Positions 32,014 through 41,226 of a stretch of 64,000 nt of DNA are shown here, in pieces. The position numbers and the translations under genes are program-made. The notes beneath the pieces are model-generated. The model saw nothing but the letters and a program-made list of their open reading frames with translations, was not told where the DNA came from and did no database searches. Position 1 is the first letter of the stretch. Each line of letters begins with the position of its first letter. Source of the DNA: an uncultured Lachnospiraceae bacterium (GTDB lineage Bacteria; Bacillota; Clostridia; Lachnospirales; Lachnospiraceae); NCBI GenBank assembly GCA_910587155.1, contig CAJULA010000016.1, positions 25,024 to 89,023 on the forward strand, read 5' to 3'.

Positions 32014-34158
32014 ATGAAAGAGAAGAAAGAAAACAGGAAAGATACCAGAAAGAAACTGGTTTATGAATTGCTCAATGATCCGCTTTATGTGCCGATGAAG
32101 GAAAAGGAACTGGCAGTCTTTTTACAGGTGGCAAAGGAAGACCGGGAAGAACTGAAAGAAGTACTGGAAGAACTGGTGCGGGAAGGAAAGGCGGAAATCA
32201 CCAAAAGAGGGCGCTACAAAAAGCCGGAAGAAAAGTATGTGACCGGTATTTTCATCGGGAATCAGAAGGGATTTGGCTTTGTGGAAGCGGAAGGCTTTGA
32301 ACAGGATCTGTTTATCGCACAGACCGGGGTAAACAGTGCTTTTTCAGGAGATACGGTGCAGGTGCGGCTTCTGCCGGGCGGTCACGGGCGGCGGCAGGAA
32401 GCGGAAGTGGTGAAAGTACTGGAGCGGGGGACGAGCCAGATCGTGGGGACGTACCAAAGCCATGGTACATTCGGGTTTGTACTGCCGGATGACACCCGGA
32501 TGACGACGGATATCTTTATTGCGTCTGAGCATTCCATGGGTGCGGTGGACGGGCATAAGGTTGTGACAAAAATTACGGATTATGGCGGAGAAGGGAAGAG
32601 CCCGGAGGGTGTCGTGACAGAGATACTGGGGCATGCCAATGATCCGGGAGTTGATATTCTTTCCATTGTGAAAGGGTATGATCTGCCTCTGGAATTTCCG
32701 CAGCGGGCGCTTGTTCAGGCAGGACGGGTCAGCAGTCCGGTGTCAGAGGCTGACATGGCAGGGCGGACGGATCTGCGGGATGTGGTTATGGTGACGATTG
32801 ACGGGGAAGATGCGAAGGATCTGGACGATGCGGTAAGCCTTTCCATGGAAGGAGAGGTTTACTGTCTGGGGGTGCATATTGCGGATGTGACCAACTATGT
32901 GCAGGAAAACTCTGCTCTGGACAGGGAGGCTGCCAGACGGGGGACGAGCGTCTATCTGGTGGACCGGGTAATTCCCATGCTCCCCCATGCGCTTTCCAAC
33001 GGCATCTGTTCCCTGAATGCGGGGGAAGACCGCCTGGCGCTGAGCTGTATGATGAAGATTGATAAAAACGGCCAGATGCTTGACTATCAGCTGGCAGAAA
33101 CCGTGATCCATGTAAACCGTCGTATGTCCTATACGGATGTGCGAGGGATATTGGAGGAGAAGGACCCCGACCTTTGTGAAAAATACCGGGAGCTGGTGCC
33201 AATGTTTACCCGGATGGCGCAGCTTGCGGCCATTTTAAGGGAAAAGAGAAAACGAAGGGGCTCCATTGATTTTGATTTTCCGGAGACAAAGATCATCCTT
33301 TCCCCGCAGGGAGAACCGGTGGAAATTCGTCCTTACGAAAGAAATACGGCCACAAAGCTGATTGAGGATTTCATGCTGATTGCCAATGAGACAGTGGCGC
33401 AGCATTTTCACTGGCAGGAGCTGCCCTTTGTCTACAGGACACATGACAATCCGGATCCGGAAAAGATACAAAAGCTTGCGGCTTTGATCCGCAATTTCGG
33501 TTATTCCATAAAGCTGACACAGGATGAGGTACATCCCAAAGAATTGCAGAAGCTTCTTTGCAGAATTGAAGATACGCCTGAGGAGGCACTGATCAGCCGT
33601 CTGGCACTGCGCAGTATGAAACAGGCCAGGTATACGACGGAAAATACGGGACATTTCGGTCTGGCCAGTCCCCATTACTGTCATTTCACTTCCCCTATCC
33701 GCAGATATCCTGATCTGCAGATTCACCGGATTATCAAAGAACAGATCCGGGGCAGGCTGGGGGAAGAGAGGATTGCTCATTATGAGGCAATCCTGCCGCA
33801 GGTGGCCGGACATGCTTCCCGTATGGAGCGCCGGGCCGATGAGGCGGAACGGGAGACGGAAAAACTGAAAAAGGTGCAATATATGGAAGCGCGGATGGGC
33901 GAAGTTTTTGAAGGTGTGATTTCCGGTATTACGGCCTGGGGGATCTATGTGGAACTGGAAAATACCGTCGAAGGAATGGTAAGAGTCAGTGACCTGCCGG
34001 GAGATTTTTTCTATTATGAAGAAGAGAGCTATGAAATGGTGGGAGAGAAAACCGGAAAGCGCTATAAGCTGGGAGCACGGCTGCGGGTACAGGTGAAGGA
34101 AACAGACCGCCTGCGCCGTACCATAGATTTTGGCATCCCGGATGAGGAGGTTGGATAA
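32014..34158 (+). CDS. rnr: Ribonuclease R
   Basis: RNase R degrades structured RNA 3' to 5' and works with SmpB/tmRNA on faulty mRNA. The 714-residue protein has an N-terminal winged helix, two cold-shock-like OB domains (IFIGNQKGFGFVEAE at about 75; GTFGFVLPDDTRMTTDIFIA at about 150), the RNB catalytic core with DGEDAKDLDDAVSLS (about 268, metal-binding Asp) and FTSPIRRYPDLQIHR (about 565), and a C-terminal S1 domain (MGEVFEGVISGITAWGIYVEL). The usual Lys-rich tail is missing. Confidence 0.97.
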   Translation: MKEKKENRKDTRKKLVYELLNDPLYVPMKEKELAVFLQVAKEDREELKEVLEELVREGKAEITKRGRYKKPEEKYVTGIFIGNQKGFGFVEAEGFEQDLFIAQTGVNSAFSGDTVQVRLLPGGHGRRQEAEVVKVLERGTSQIVGTYQSHGTFGFVLPDDTRMTTDIFIASEHSMGAVDGHKVVTKITDYGGEGKSPEGVVTEILGHANDPGVDILSIVKGYDLPLEFPQRALVQAGRVSSPVSEADMAGRTDLRDVVMVTIDGEDAKDLDDAVSLSMEGEVYCLGVHIADVTNYVQENSALDREAARRGTSVYLVDRVIPMLPHALSNGICSLNAGEDRLALSCMMKIDKNGQMLDYQLAETVIHVNRRMSYTDVRGILEEKDPDLCEKYRELVPMFTRMAQLAAILREKRKRRGSIDFDFPETKIILSPQGEPVEIRPYERNTATKLIEDFMLIANETVAQHFHWQELPFVYRTHDNPDPEKIQKLAALIRNFGYSIKLTQDEVHPKELQKLLCRIEDTPEEALISRLALRSMKQARYTTENTGHFGLASPHYCHFTSPIRRYPDLQIHRIIKEQIRGRLGEERIAHYEAILPQVAGHASRMERRADEAERETEKLKKVQYMEARMGEVFEGVISGITAWGIYVELENTVEGMVRVSDLPGDFFYYEEESYEMVGEKTGKRYKLGARLRVQVKETDRLRRTIDFGIPDEEVG

Positions 34159-34173
34159 CAGGTCGGCATGGCC
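34158..34173 (+). repeat. Copy 1 of a short GC-rich intergenic motif
   Basis: ACAGGTCGGCATGGCC begins on the last base of the rnr stop codon. A second copy with one mismatch lies at 38710-38725, also starting just after a stop codon. Confidence 0.55.
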
Positions 34174-34207
34174 GTTGTCGTGACAAAAAAAAGGGAGGTA
34201 TGGAGAG

Positions 34208-34672
34208 ATGGCAAAGGAAGGTTTTAAGCTGGCTGCCAATAATAAAAAAGCATATCATGATTATTTTATCGAAGAGAAATATGAGGCCGGTCTGGAACTG
34301 CACGGCACCGAAGTAAAGTCTCTGCGTATGGGGAAATGTTCCGTAAAAGAAGCTTTTGTGCGGATTGAACAGGGTGAGGTTTTTGTCTACGGGATGCATA
34401 TCAGCCCTTATGAAAAAGGCAATATTTTTAATAAAGACCCGCTGCGGGTCAGAAAACTTCTTCTGCATCGCCAGGAAATACGCAGACTGGAAGGCAGAAT
34501 CGCGGAAAAAGGATATACGCTGGTGCCGCTGCAGGTCTATTTCAGAGACGGTCTTGCCAAAATAGAGATCGGTCTTGCCAAAGGTAAGAAACTCTATGAT
34601 AAAAGGCAGGACATTGCCAAAAAAGATCAGAGAAGAGAAGCGGAAAAAGAATTTAAAATCCGTAATTTATAG
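34208..34672 (+). CDS. smpB: SsrA-binding protein SmpB
   Basis: SmpB binds tmRNA and brings it to stalled ribosomes. The 154-residue OB-fold protein shows the landmarks NKKAYHDYFIEEKYEAGLELHGTEVKSLR, YGMHISPYEKGN and the basic C-terminal tail KGKKLYDKRQDIAKKDQRREAEK that enters the mRNA channel. AAAGGGAGG precedes the ATG. The ssrA gene follows 50 bases later with its own promoter, a classic arrangement. Confidence 0.97.
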   Translation: MAKEGFKLAANNKKAYHDYFIEEKYEAGLELHGTEVKSLRMGKCSVKEAFVRIEQGEVFVYGMHISPYEKGNIFNKDPLRVRKLLLHRQEIRRLEGRIAEKGYTLVPLQVYFRDGLAKIEIGLAKGKKLYDKRQDIAKKDQRREAEKEFKIRNL

Positions 34673-34701
34673 TTGACCGCAGGGCCGGTTTTGCATATAA
34701 T
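34673..34701 (+). promoter_or_regulatory. Promoter of ssrA
   Basis: TTGACC (34673-34678) and TATAAT (34696-34701) with 17-base spacer, starting directly after the smpB stop. Transcription would start near 34708; RNase P would make the 5' end at 34722. Confidence 0.85.
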
Positions 34702-34721
34702 AAAGACAGGATATGAAGTCC

Positions 34722-35057
34722 GGGGTAGTAAAGGTTTCGACAGGGGTTTTGCAGCTGGAGAAGCTATCCGCAGGTGATGCGTTAAATCACAAACCTAAAT
34801 ATAAACGCTAACGACAATTTAGCTTACGCTGCCTAATGGCAGCTGTCTGACTTAGGGCACCTACACTTTAAGATCCAGGCACCGACTATGTAGGAAACGA
34901 CGTATATTAAGCTTTGCGTATACGGGCGTATGATGAAGCTACTGACGGTATCAGGATGTCAGCTTTCGGATACCGGAGGGAATGGAAATAACTGACTATG
35001 ATAGTAGAAGGACAGGGAATAGACTTTTGGACATGGGTTCGACTCCCATCTACTCCA
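34722..35057 (+). ncRNA. ssrA: Transfer-messenger RNA (tmRNA)
   Basis: tmRNA rescues stalled ribosomes and tags the unfinished protein. The tRNA-like ends pair as GGGGTAG (34722-34728) with CTACTCC (35050-35056), and a T-arm TGGGTTCGACTCCCA lies just before the 3' end. No CCA is encoded. The resume frame reads GCT AAC GAC AAT TTA GCT TAC GCT GCC TAA (34807-34836), giving the tag ANDNLAYAA. Pseudoknot-type repeats fill the rest. Length about 336 fits. Confidence 0.95.
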
Positions 35058-35113
35058 TACCCTATCACCTACCCGAGGGTAGGCGGGACACACAGATAAA
35101 AGAAAGTTAAAAT

Positions 35114-35150
35114 AAAAGCGTCAGGAATCTGCTCCGGCGCTTTTGTTTTT
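35114..35150 (+). terminator. Terminator after ssrA
   Basis: AAAAGCG (35114-35120) pairs with CGCTTTT (35138-35144), followed by GTTTTT. Another short hairpin, CCTACCC-GA-GGGTAGG (35068-35083), lies between it and the tmRNA but has no T-run. Confidence 0.78.
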
Positions 35151-35186
35151 CACAGGAAACTGTGCAAAGTACATGGAGAGTTACCT

Positions 35187-36212
35187 ATGGAGATTATGAA
35201 GTACATAGCAGACAGTGTAAACAGGAAGAACTTTGCTTTTTATATTTTCCTGACCATACCGGGCGTTTTATTTTTATATTATGTATCGGCAGGCGCCGCG
35301 CAAAAGACCGGTGGTGTCAGGTTTGGGTATCTTTGTTATTATATATCGCCTTTGGCGCTTGTGCTGATTCAGTATATCTGGCTGTATTTTGCCCCGGTAT
35401 TTTGCGGCAATGTGGAGGCACTCAGAGGCGCCTTTGGCGGGAATGAGGAATATGGCAGACTGTATGATTCCTATCTTCTCTGGATTCGTCAGTTTATGAT
35501 TTCTCCGCGGTGTACTGCTTCGGCGGTAAAAATGACTTTTTTCTTTGGCTGGTCTGCCGGATGTGCGTTTCTGAGTATCTTTCTGTATCGAATGGGACTG
35601 ATTCCGTCCGGAAATGCCGGTTGCACCTATAGCTTGCTGCTGATTATCTGTGTTGTGCTGAATTTTTCCAGCTATTATAACTGTGTGGTGTTTGTTTATT
35701 TTATCATGCGGACGGAGAAGCTGGAACTGCGGCATAACAGGATACATCCTTCCGGGACCTATGGGTTTCAGGCATTGGAGTCAGCTGCCAATACGATCTA
35801 TATGTTTTTTCTCCTGGATTCCTCCCTGTGTACGGTGGCATATCTGATATTTGTATACTTATATATGCCCAGAAACGGTAAGGGGCCGGATCCTTTCATG
35901 TTTCGCTATACGGCCTTTTTTCTGGGAGGGTTTGGTCTGCTGAGCTGGGTCGGTATTTCCTTTACGCTGAAAACATATTTGCGCAGAATCCATACAAAGT
36001 GGAAAATGGAATCCCTGCGGTTACTGCAGGAAAAGTTATATAGGGCGGAAGAGGCAGGAGATGAGGAGGGGACGGAAATGTTTTCCGCGCGAATCGAAAG
36101 GTTATGTCAGGACAAAATATCCCGCAATCCATTTGAGTGGATGGTATCCGTTATCACCTTTCTGATCAGTGCCCTGGGTGCATCCAGTCCCATATGGGCG
36201 CCGCTGATCTGA
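35187..36212 (+). CDS. Unrecognised polytopic membrane protein next to ssrA
   Basis: The 341-residue protein has about seven hydrophobic segments (near 18-36, 47-70, 115-135, 148-170, 200-222, 235-260, 318-338). Between the last two lies a charged, probably cytoplasmic helix (RRIHTKWKMESLRLLQEKLYRAEEAGD). Many aromatic and Cys residues lie in the membrane part. I cannot assign a family. GGAGAG at 35175 supports ATG 35187; ATG 35196 is an alternative. The 3' end of ssrA is a common integration site for mobile elements, but no integrase or repeat of the ssrA end is seen nearby. Confidence 0.6.
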   Translation: MEIMKYIADSVNRKNFAFYIFLTIPGVLFLYYVSAGAAQKTGGVRFGYLCYYISPLALVLIQYIWLYFAPVFCGNVEALRGAFGGNEEYGRLYDSYLLWIRQFMISPRCTASAVKMTFFFGWSAGCAFLSIFLYRMGLIPSGNAGCTYSLLLIICVVLNFSSYYNCVVFVYFIMRTEKLELRHNRIHPSGTYGFQALESAANTIYMFFLLDSSLCTVAYLIFVYLYMPRNGKGPDPFMFRYTAFFLGGFGLLSWVGISFTLKTYLRRIHTKWKMESLRLLQEKLYRAEEAGDEEGTEMFSARIERLCQDKISRNPFEWMVSVITFLISALGASSPIWAPLI

Positions 36213-36376
36213 AAACAGAGAAAATCGTATTTGCGGATTTCATTTTTAAACTGTTTTCACTCATTTTTTGCAAAAGAAATAAAAAAATACTTGCCAAAAA
36301 AGGAATATAATGGTAAGGTTGTCCATATAATAAATTTAAGCATGTACTGATTTATGAATTTCAGGAGGGACAAAAC

Positions 36377-36634
36377 ATGGCAAGAGGACAACGGAAAACA
36401 ATTGAGGTAAAGATCGCTGAAAAAGAGGAAGTGATTGAATCTTTAAAAACCAGACTGAAAGCTGAGCAGCGCGAACTGGATGAACTGTATAAAGAAAAGC
36501 GCGATGTGGATTTGAAGATGCTGCATGAAGTACTGGCAGAGGCAAATATGAGCGCATCTGATGCGGCTGACGTGATCAAGGGATACCTGCAGAATCAGGA
36601 AAGCCAGGAAGAATATCACGAAGGCCAGGAATAA
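36377..36634 (+). CDS. Small coiled-coil protein of unknown function
   Basis: The 85-residue protein has a long amphipathic coiled coil (about 8-48; KIAEKEEVIESLKTRLKAEQ) and a short helix-turn segment (LHEVLAEANMSASDAADVIKG, 51-71), ending in a very acidic/Gln tail. The layout recalls DUF4315-type small proteins, but the match is weak. AGGAGGGACAAAAC precedes the ATG. The 164-base AT-rich region upstream holds two TATAAT boxes (36306, 36326) but no well-spaced -35 box. It stands alone, followed by a strong terminator, then the sensor hydrogenase gene. Confidence 0.7.
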   Translation: MARGQRKTIEVKIAEKEEVIESLKTRLKAEQRELDELYKEKRDVDLKMLHEVLAEANMSASDAADVIKGYLQNQESQEEYHEGQE

Positions 36635-36660
36635 GGGCAGGGCAGAAACATAGCCGGATC

Positions 36661-36703
36661 AAAGGATTCTTATGGGAAATTTCATAAGAATCCTTTTCAT
36701 TTT
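36661..36703 (+). terminator. Strong terminator before the H-cluster chemoreceptor gene
   Basis: AAAGGATTCTTATG (36661-36674) pairs perfectly with CATAAGAATCCTTT (36683-36696) around an 8-base loop, followed by a T-rich stretch. The next TATAAT (36717-36722) has TTTTCA (36694-36699) 17 bases upstream, so the terminator arm may double as the -35 region of the following operon. Confidence 0.85.
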
Positions 36704-36776
36704 GTCATTTGTAAAGTATAATAAAAGATGGTACGGATTATTCAGGTATAAGAATACGTAAGAAAAGGGGGAGGCA

Positions 36777-38708
36777 ATGGAGCAGTCAATTATATTTACC
36801 AATGAGAACTGTGAGGGATGCAACAAATGTATTTCTGCCTGTCCGGCCATTTTGGCGAACAGAGCGGCGGTGGATGGCGATATGTCCAGAATCGAGGTGG
36901 ATCAGGAAGCATGTGTACAGTGCGGCAGTTGTTTTGATTCCTGTGGACATAAAGCGAGAGATTACAGGGATGATACCGGTGAATTTTTCAGTGCGCTGTC
37001 CCAGGGCAAGCGGATATCGGTGATTGTTGCACCGGCATTTCTGGCAAATTATCCGAGAGAGTACGGGCGTGTTCTTGGTTATCTGAAAAAGAAAGGGGTC
37101 AATCATATTTACAGCGTCAGTTTTGGCGCCGATATCACCACCTGGGGATATCTTCGGTATATTACGGAGCATAATTTCACCGGCGGGATCTCGCAGCCAT
37201 GTCCGGCGATCGTAAGCTATGTTGAGAAGTATATCCCGGAGCTGATCCCGAAACTGATTCCGGTGCACAGTCCGATGATGTGTATGGCAATCTATATCAG
37301 AAAATATCTGAAGCTCAATGACGAACTGGCTTTTTTAAGTCCCTGTATCGCAAAGAAAACCGAGATTATGGATCCCAATACATACGGCTATGTCAAATAT
37401 AATGTCACCTATGATCATATGATGAAGGTTATTGGCAGGGAATATGAGTCATGCGCGGAAGCAGGTGACGAGATTGAATACGGTTTCGGTTCCATCTATC
37501 CGACACCGGGCGGTCTGCGGGAAAATGTGGAGCATTTTCTTGGAAAAGAATATCTGATCCGCCAGGTGGAAGGTGAGAAGCGGGCCTATGAATTCCTTCA
37601 TGGGTATCTGGAGCGGGTCAGGGAGGGAAAGAGACTGCCGTTTATGGTGGATGCCCTGAACTGTGAGAAGGGCTGTATCTATGGTACGGCCACAGAGGCG
37701 TCGAGAGGGACAGAGGATGTGCTGTTTGAAGTCAACAGGCTGCGCAATGCCTATAAGAGCGACCGGCGGGTGAAAGGGCTGAAAAAGAAAGAACGCAGTC
37801 CCTGGGCCAGAGATCTTTCGCCGGGGGAGCGTCTGGCTAATTTTTACGCGCAGTTTCGTGACCTGAAGCTGGAGGACTTTATGCGTTCCTATACGGACCG
37901 GCATCTGACGATCAAAAAGCCCTCCGAAGCGGAATTGAACCGGATCTTTGAATCCATGAACAAGAAGACAAAGGCGCAGCGGACCATGAACTGTTCTGCC
38001 TGCGGATATGATACCTGTGAAGAAATGGCGATCGCCATTTATAACGGTGTCAATGTCAAAGATAACTGTATTCATTATGTCAAGGATGAAGTACAGCGGG
38101 AAAAGGAAATCATTCTGCAGAAAAACGAAGAAGAAAAAGAAGAACAGCGGCGCAAAGATAAGGAACTGAAAAAGATTCTGGAACAGTTCGGTCAGATGCA
38201 GCTGTCCCTGTCGGATCTGGCATCCGGCAATCAGCAGTCGGCCAATGAGGCCACTGCCATGGCGACAGCGGTGAGCGGGCTCAACAATATCTGCCAGGCC
38301 GTAAAGGAAGAGATCGGCAAGGTGTCCCAGTTCCTGGATGAGTATAAGGAAAGCAATGAAGAGATTATAGAAGTGTCTTCTCAGACCAATCTGCTGGCGC
38401 TGAACGCTTCCATAGAAGCGGCGCGGGCAGGGGAAGCGGGGCGTGGCTTTGCCGTAATCGCCGAAGAGGTCAGGACTCTGTCTGATAATACGAAGCAGCT
38501 GATTGAACGCAATACAGCCAATGGCAATGAACTGATCCCCGCGATCAATCAATGCATAGAGGATATTAACCGTATTGTGAAAACGGTCAGGGAATTCAAT
38601 GAAAAGATTATGACGATAGCGGCGACAGCCGAGGAGATTTCCGCACAGAACGACATGATCTCGGTGATTGCCACCGATCTGCAGGAGAATATGGGCAAGC
38701 TGGTCTGA
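36777..38708 (+). CDS. Soluble chemoreceptor-type protein with H-cluster ([FeFe]-hydrogenase-like) sensor domain
   Basis: The 643-residue protein joins four parts. Two [4Fe-4S] ferredoxin motifs lie at C12-C15-C18-C22 and C46-C49-C52-C56. An [FeFe]-hydrogenase large-domain follows with all four H-cluster ligands: C142 in SQPCPAI, C190 in LSPCIAKKTE, and C296 and C300 in LNCEKGC. The proton-relay Cys of catalytic enzymes (TSCCP) is Pro here, and the MPC Met is Ser, as expected for a sensor rather than a turnover enzyme. A Fe-S domain holds C406, C409, C414, C431. A chemoreceptor signalling hairpin (about 475-643) has the tip SSQTNLLALNASIEAARAGE. No membrane helix is seen. The maturases hydE, hydG, hydF follow at once. 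The likely role is hydrogen or redox sensing passed to CheA/CheW. Confidence 0.9.
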   Translation: MEQSIIFTNENCEGCNKCISACPAILANRAAVDGDMSRIEVDQEACVQCGSCFDSCGHKARDYRDDTGEFFSALSQGKRISVIVAPAFLANYPREYGRVLGYLKKKGVNHIYSVSFGADITTWGYLRYITEHNFTGGISQPCPAIVSYVEKYIPELIPKLIPVHSPMMCMAIYIRKYLKLNDELAFLSPCIAKKTEIMDPNTYGYVKYNVTYDHMMKVIGREYESCAEAGDEIEYGFGSIYPTPGGLRENVEHFLGKEYLIRQVEGEKRAYEFLHGYLERVREGKRLPFMVDALNCEKGCIYGTATEASRGTEDVLFEVNRLRNAYKSDRRVKGLKKKERSPWARDLSPGERLANFYAQFRDLKLEDFMRSYTDRHLTIKKPSEAELNRIFESMNKKTKAQRTMNCSACGYDTCEEMAIAIYNGVNVKDNCIHYVKDEVQREKEIILQKNEEEKEEQRRKDKELKKILEQFGQMQLSLSDLASGNQQSANEATAMATAVSGLNNICQAVKEEIGKVSQFLDEYKESNEEIIEVSSQTNLLALNASIEAARAGEAGRGFAVIAEEVRTLSDNTKQLIERNTANGNELIPAINQCIEDINRIVKTVREFNEKIMTIAATAEEISAQNDMISVIATDLQENMGKLV

Positions 38709-38709
38709 G

Positions 38710-38725
38710 ACAGGTCGGCAAGGCC
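38710..38725 (+). repeat. Copy 2 of a short GC-rich intergenic motif
   Basis: ACAGGTCGGCAAGGCC differs at one base from 34158-34173. Here it forms a hairpin, GACAGGTC (38709-38716) with GGCCTGTC (38722-38729), loop GGCAA, with one G-T pair. Confidence 0.55.
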
Positions 38726-38742
38726 TGTCATGGTGGTAGCGG

Positions 38743-39792
38743 ATGATGAAACATAAGACACTGATTGACGCTCTGGAGGAAAACGGATATCTGAGACGGG
38801 ACGAGTGGATCGCACTGCTTTCAGAGTCCGGACAGGCAGAGAGCAGGTATGCGGCCGGTAAGGCAAGAAAGATTGCAAAACGGTATTTCGGTAACCGGAT
38901 CTACATCAGAGGACTGATTGAATTCACCTCTTATTGCAGGAATAACTGTCTGTATTGTGGGCTGCGCCGGGACAATACGAAGGCCCGGCGTTACCGGCTG
39001 ACACAGGAGGAGATACTGGACTGCTGCCGCCGCGGCTATGCACTGGGTTTCCGCACTTTTGTGCTGCAGGGCGGGGAGGATGCTTACGTTACGGATGTGC
39101 GCATGGAGCGTATCATCCGCCGGATCAAGGCGTTATATCCGGACTGTGCACTGACACTTTCGCTGGGAGAGCGGGAAGAGGCCTCATATCGCAGACTGTA
39201 TGAGGCGGGCGCCGATCGCTATCTGCTTCGTCATGAGACAGCGGATGAGGTGCATTATGCCATGCTGCATCCGCCGGAAATGTCTGCGGGCCATCGAAAA
39301 AAGTGCCTTTGGCAGCTGCGGGACATTGGCTATCAGACCGGCTGCGGATTTATGGTGGGTTCTCCCGGGCAGACCGCGGAGACGCTGGCTGAGGATATGG
39401 CTTTGATCCATGAGCTGCATCCTCATATGATCGGTATCGGTCCGTTTATTCCTCACAGGGATACTCCTTTTGCGGGGGAGAAGGCGGGCAGCGTGGAACT
39501 GACACTGTTTTTGCTGAGTCTGCTGCGCATTATGGAAAAACAGGTGCTGTTGCCTGCCACGACGGCGCTGGCCACTCTGCGGGAGGACGGCAGACAGCTT
39601 GGCATACTGGCGGGCGCCAATGTGATTATGCCAAACCTGTCCCCGGCAGGCGTCAGAGATAAATACAGCTTATATGACAATAAAAAACATACCGGAGAGG
39701 AAGCGGCGGAAGGACTTGAAAAGCTGCGCCGGAGTATGCAGACAATCGGTTATGAAACAGTCTCTGCCAGAGGGGACTGGGAAGAGAGGTAA
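38743..39792 (+). CDS. hydE: [FeFe] hydrogenase maturase HydE, radical SAM
   Basis: HydE is a radical SAM enzyme needed to build the azadithiolate-bridged 2Fe part of the H-cluster. The 349-residue protein has the CxxxCxxC cluster at C65, C69, C72 in FTSYCRNNCLYC, then LQGGEDAYVTD, LSLGEREEASYRRLYEAGADRYLLRHE and GFMVGSPGQTAETLAED, all typical of HydE rather than BioB. Length is normal. It is 34 bases after the sensor gene and 6 bases before hydG. Two ATG codons stand in a row; the first is used here. Confidence 0.94.
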   Translation: MMKHKTLIDALEENGYLRRDEWIALLSESGQAESRYAAGKARKIAKRYFGNRIYIRGLIEFTSYCRNNCLYCGLRRDNTKARRYRLTQEEILDCCRRGYALGFRTFVLQGGEDAYVTDVRMERIIRRIKALYPDCALTLSLGEREEASYRRLYEAGADRYLLRHETADEVHYAMLHPPEMSAGHRKKCLWQLRDIGYQTGCGFMVGSPGQTAETLAEDMALIHELHPHMIGIGPFIPHRDTPFAGEKAGSVELTLFLLSLLRIMEKQVLLPATTALATLREDGRQLGILAGANVIMPNLSPAGVRDKYSLYDNKKHTGEEAAEGLEKLRRSMQTIGYETVSARGDWEER

Positions 39793-39798
39793 GGGGAA

Positions 39799-41226
39799 GT
39801 GGAGTATCAATATGATAAGATGTCTCCGAGGGCGGAGGAATTTATCAACCATAAGGAAATTTTGGAGACGATGGCGTATGCCAGGGAAAACAAATCCAAC
39901 AGGGAAATGGTATTTTCGCTGCTGGAGCGCGCCGCAGACTGTCGGGGCCTGAGTCACCGGGAGGCGGCGGTTCTTTTGGAGTGTGATATTCCCGAGGCAG
40001 AAGAAGCCATGAAGGCGCTGGCCAGAAAGATAAAACAGAAACTGTACGGAAATCGTATCGTGATGTTCGCACCGCTGTATCTGTCCAATTATTGTGTGAA
40101 TGGCTGTACCTATTGTCCATACCATCACAGCAACGGGCATATCAGAAGAAAGAAACTGACACAGGAGGAGATACGCAGGGAAGTGACGGCACTGCAGGAT
40201 ATGGGGCATAAGCGCCTGGCGCTGGAGGCTGGTGAGGATCCGGTGAACAATCCGCTGGACTATATCCTGGAGAGTATCAGGACGATTTATGGTATTCACC
40301 ATAAGAACGGGGCGATCCGGCGTGTCAACGTCAATATTGCGGCCACATCGGTGGATGATTACAGGAAGCTGAAAGAGGCAGGGATCGGAACCTATATTCT
40401 GTTCCAGGAGACTTATCATAAGGAGAATTATGAAAAACTCCATCCGACCGGGCCCAAGCATGATTATGCATATCATACGGAGGCTATGGACCGGGCTATG
40501 GAAGGCGGCATTGACGATGTGGGCATTGGCGTGCTGTTCGGCCTGGAAATGTACCGTTATGATCTGATCGGCCTTCTGATGCACGCGGAGCATCTGGAGG
40601 CTTATAAGGGTGTCGGGCCCCATACGATCAGTGTCCCCAGAGTCTGCCCGGCGGACGGGATCGACAGAGCGGATTTTGCCAATGCGGTTTCGGATGATAT
40701 CTTTGAAAAAATTGTGGCGCTGATCCGTATTGCCGTTCCCTATACGGGGATGATTATTTCCACCCGGGAATCCCGTATCTCGCGGGAAAGGGTGCTGCAG
40801 CTTGGCATTTCCCAGATCAGCGGCGGTTCCCGCACAAGCGTGGGCGGCTATGTGGAAGAGGAAAATGCGGACAGCAATTCCGCGCAGTTTGATATCAGTG
40901 ATACCCGTTCCCTCGACGAGGTGGTAGACTGGCTGATCGGCCTGGGCCATGTGCCCAGCTTCTGTACTGCCTGTTACCGTGAGGGGCGCACGGGCGATCG
41001 GTTTATGACTTTGCTGAAATCCGGTCAGATCGCGAACTGTTGTCACCCCAATGCCCTGATCACGTTGAAGGAGTATTTGATTGATTATGCCTCCGCCGGG
41101 ACAAGGAGCCGGGGAGAAGCACTGGTCAGGAAGGAACTGGCAAACATTCCAAATCCAAAGGTCAGACAGAAGTGCGCGGAGTATATGGAGCAGATGGAAG
41201 CGGGCCGGAGGGATTTCAGATTTTGA
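39799..41226 (+). CDS. hydG: [FeFe] hydrogenase maturase HydG, radical SAM tyrosine lyase
   Basis: HydG splits tyrosine to deliver CO and cyanide on iron for the H-cluster. It starts at GTG 39799 (GGTAAGGGGA upstream) and has 475 residues. The radical SAM cluster is C99, C103, C106 in SNYCVNGCTYC. The second, HydG-specific C-terminal cluster appears in FCTACYREGRTG with a further Cys in IANCCHPNA. ISGGSRTSVGGY is another hallmark. This sets it apart from the related ThiH. It overlaps the TTG start of hydF by 4 bases. Confidence 0.96.
   Translation: MEYQYDKMSPRAEEFINHKEILETMAYARENKSNREMVFSLLERAADCRGLSHREAAVLLECDIPEAEEAMKALARKIKQKLYGNRIVMFAPLYLSNYCVNGCTYCPYHHSNGHIRRKKLTQEEIRREVTALQDMGHKRLALEAGEDPVNNPLDYILESIRTIYGIHHKNGAIRRVNVNIAATSVDDYRKLKEAGIGTYILFQETYHKENYEKLHPTGPKHDYAYHTEAMDRAMEGGIDDVGIGVLFGLEMYRYDLIGLLMHAEHLEAYKGVGPHTISVPRVCPADGIDRADFANAVSDDIFEKIVALIRIAVPYTGMIISTRESRISRERVLQLGISQISGGSRTSVGGYVEEENADSNSAQFDISDTRSLDEVVDWLIGLGHVPSFCTACYREGRTGDRFMTLLKSGQIANCCHPNALITLKEYLIDYASAGTRSRGEALVRKELANIPNPKVRQKCAEYMEQMEAGRRDFRF

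Noticed and set aside
35058..36212. Integrated element at the ssrA 3' end
   Set aside because: No integrase, no repeat of the ssrA end and no strong composition change seen in the window.
36702..36722. TTGTCA with TATAAT as promoter of the sensor operon (also TTGCCA/TATAAT at 36291-36311)
   Set aside because: Spacers are only 9 bases; the TTTTCA at 36694 is better spaced for 36717.
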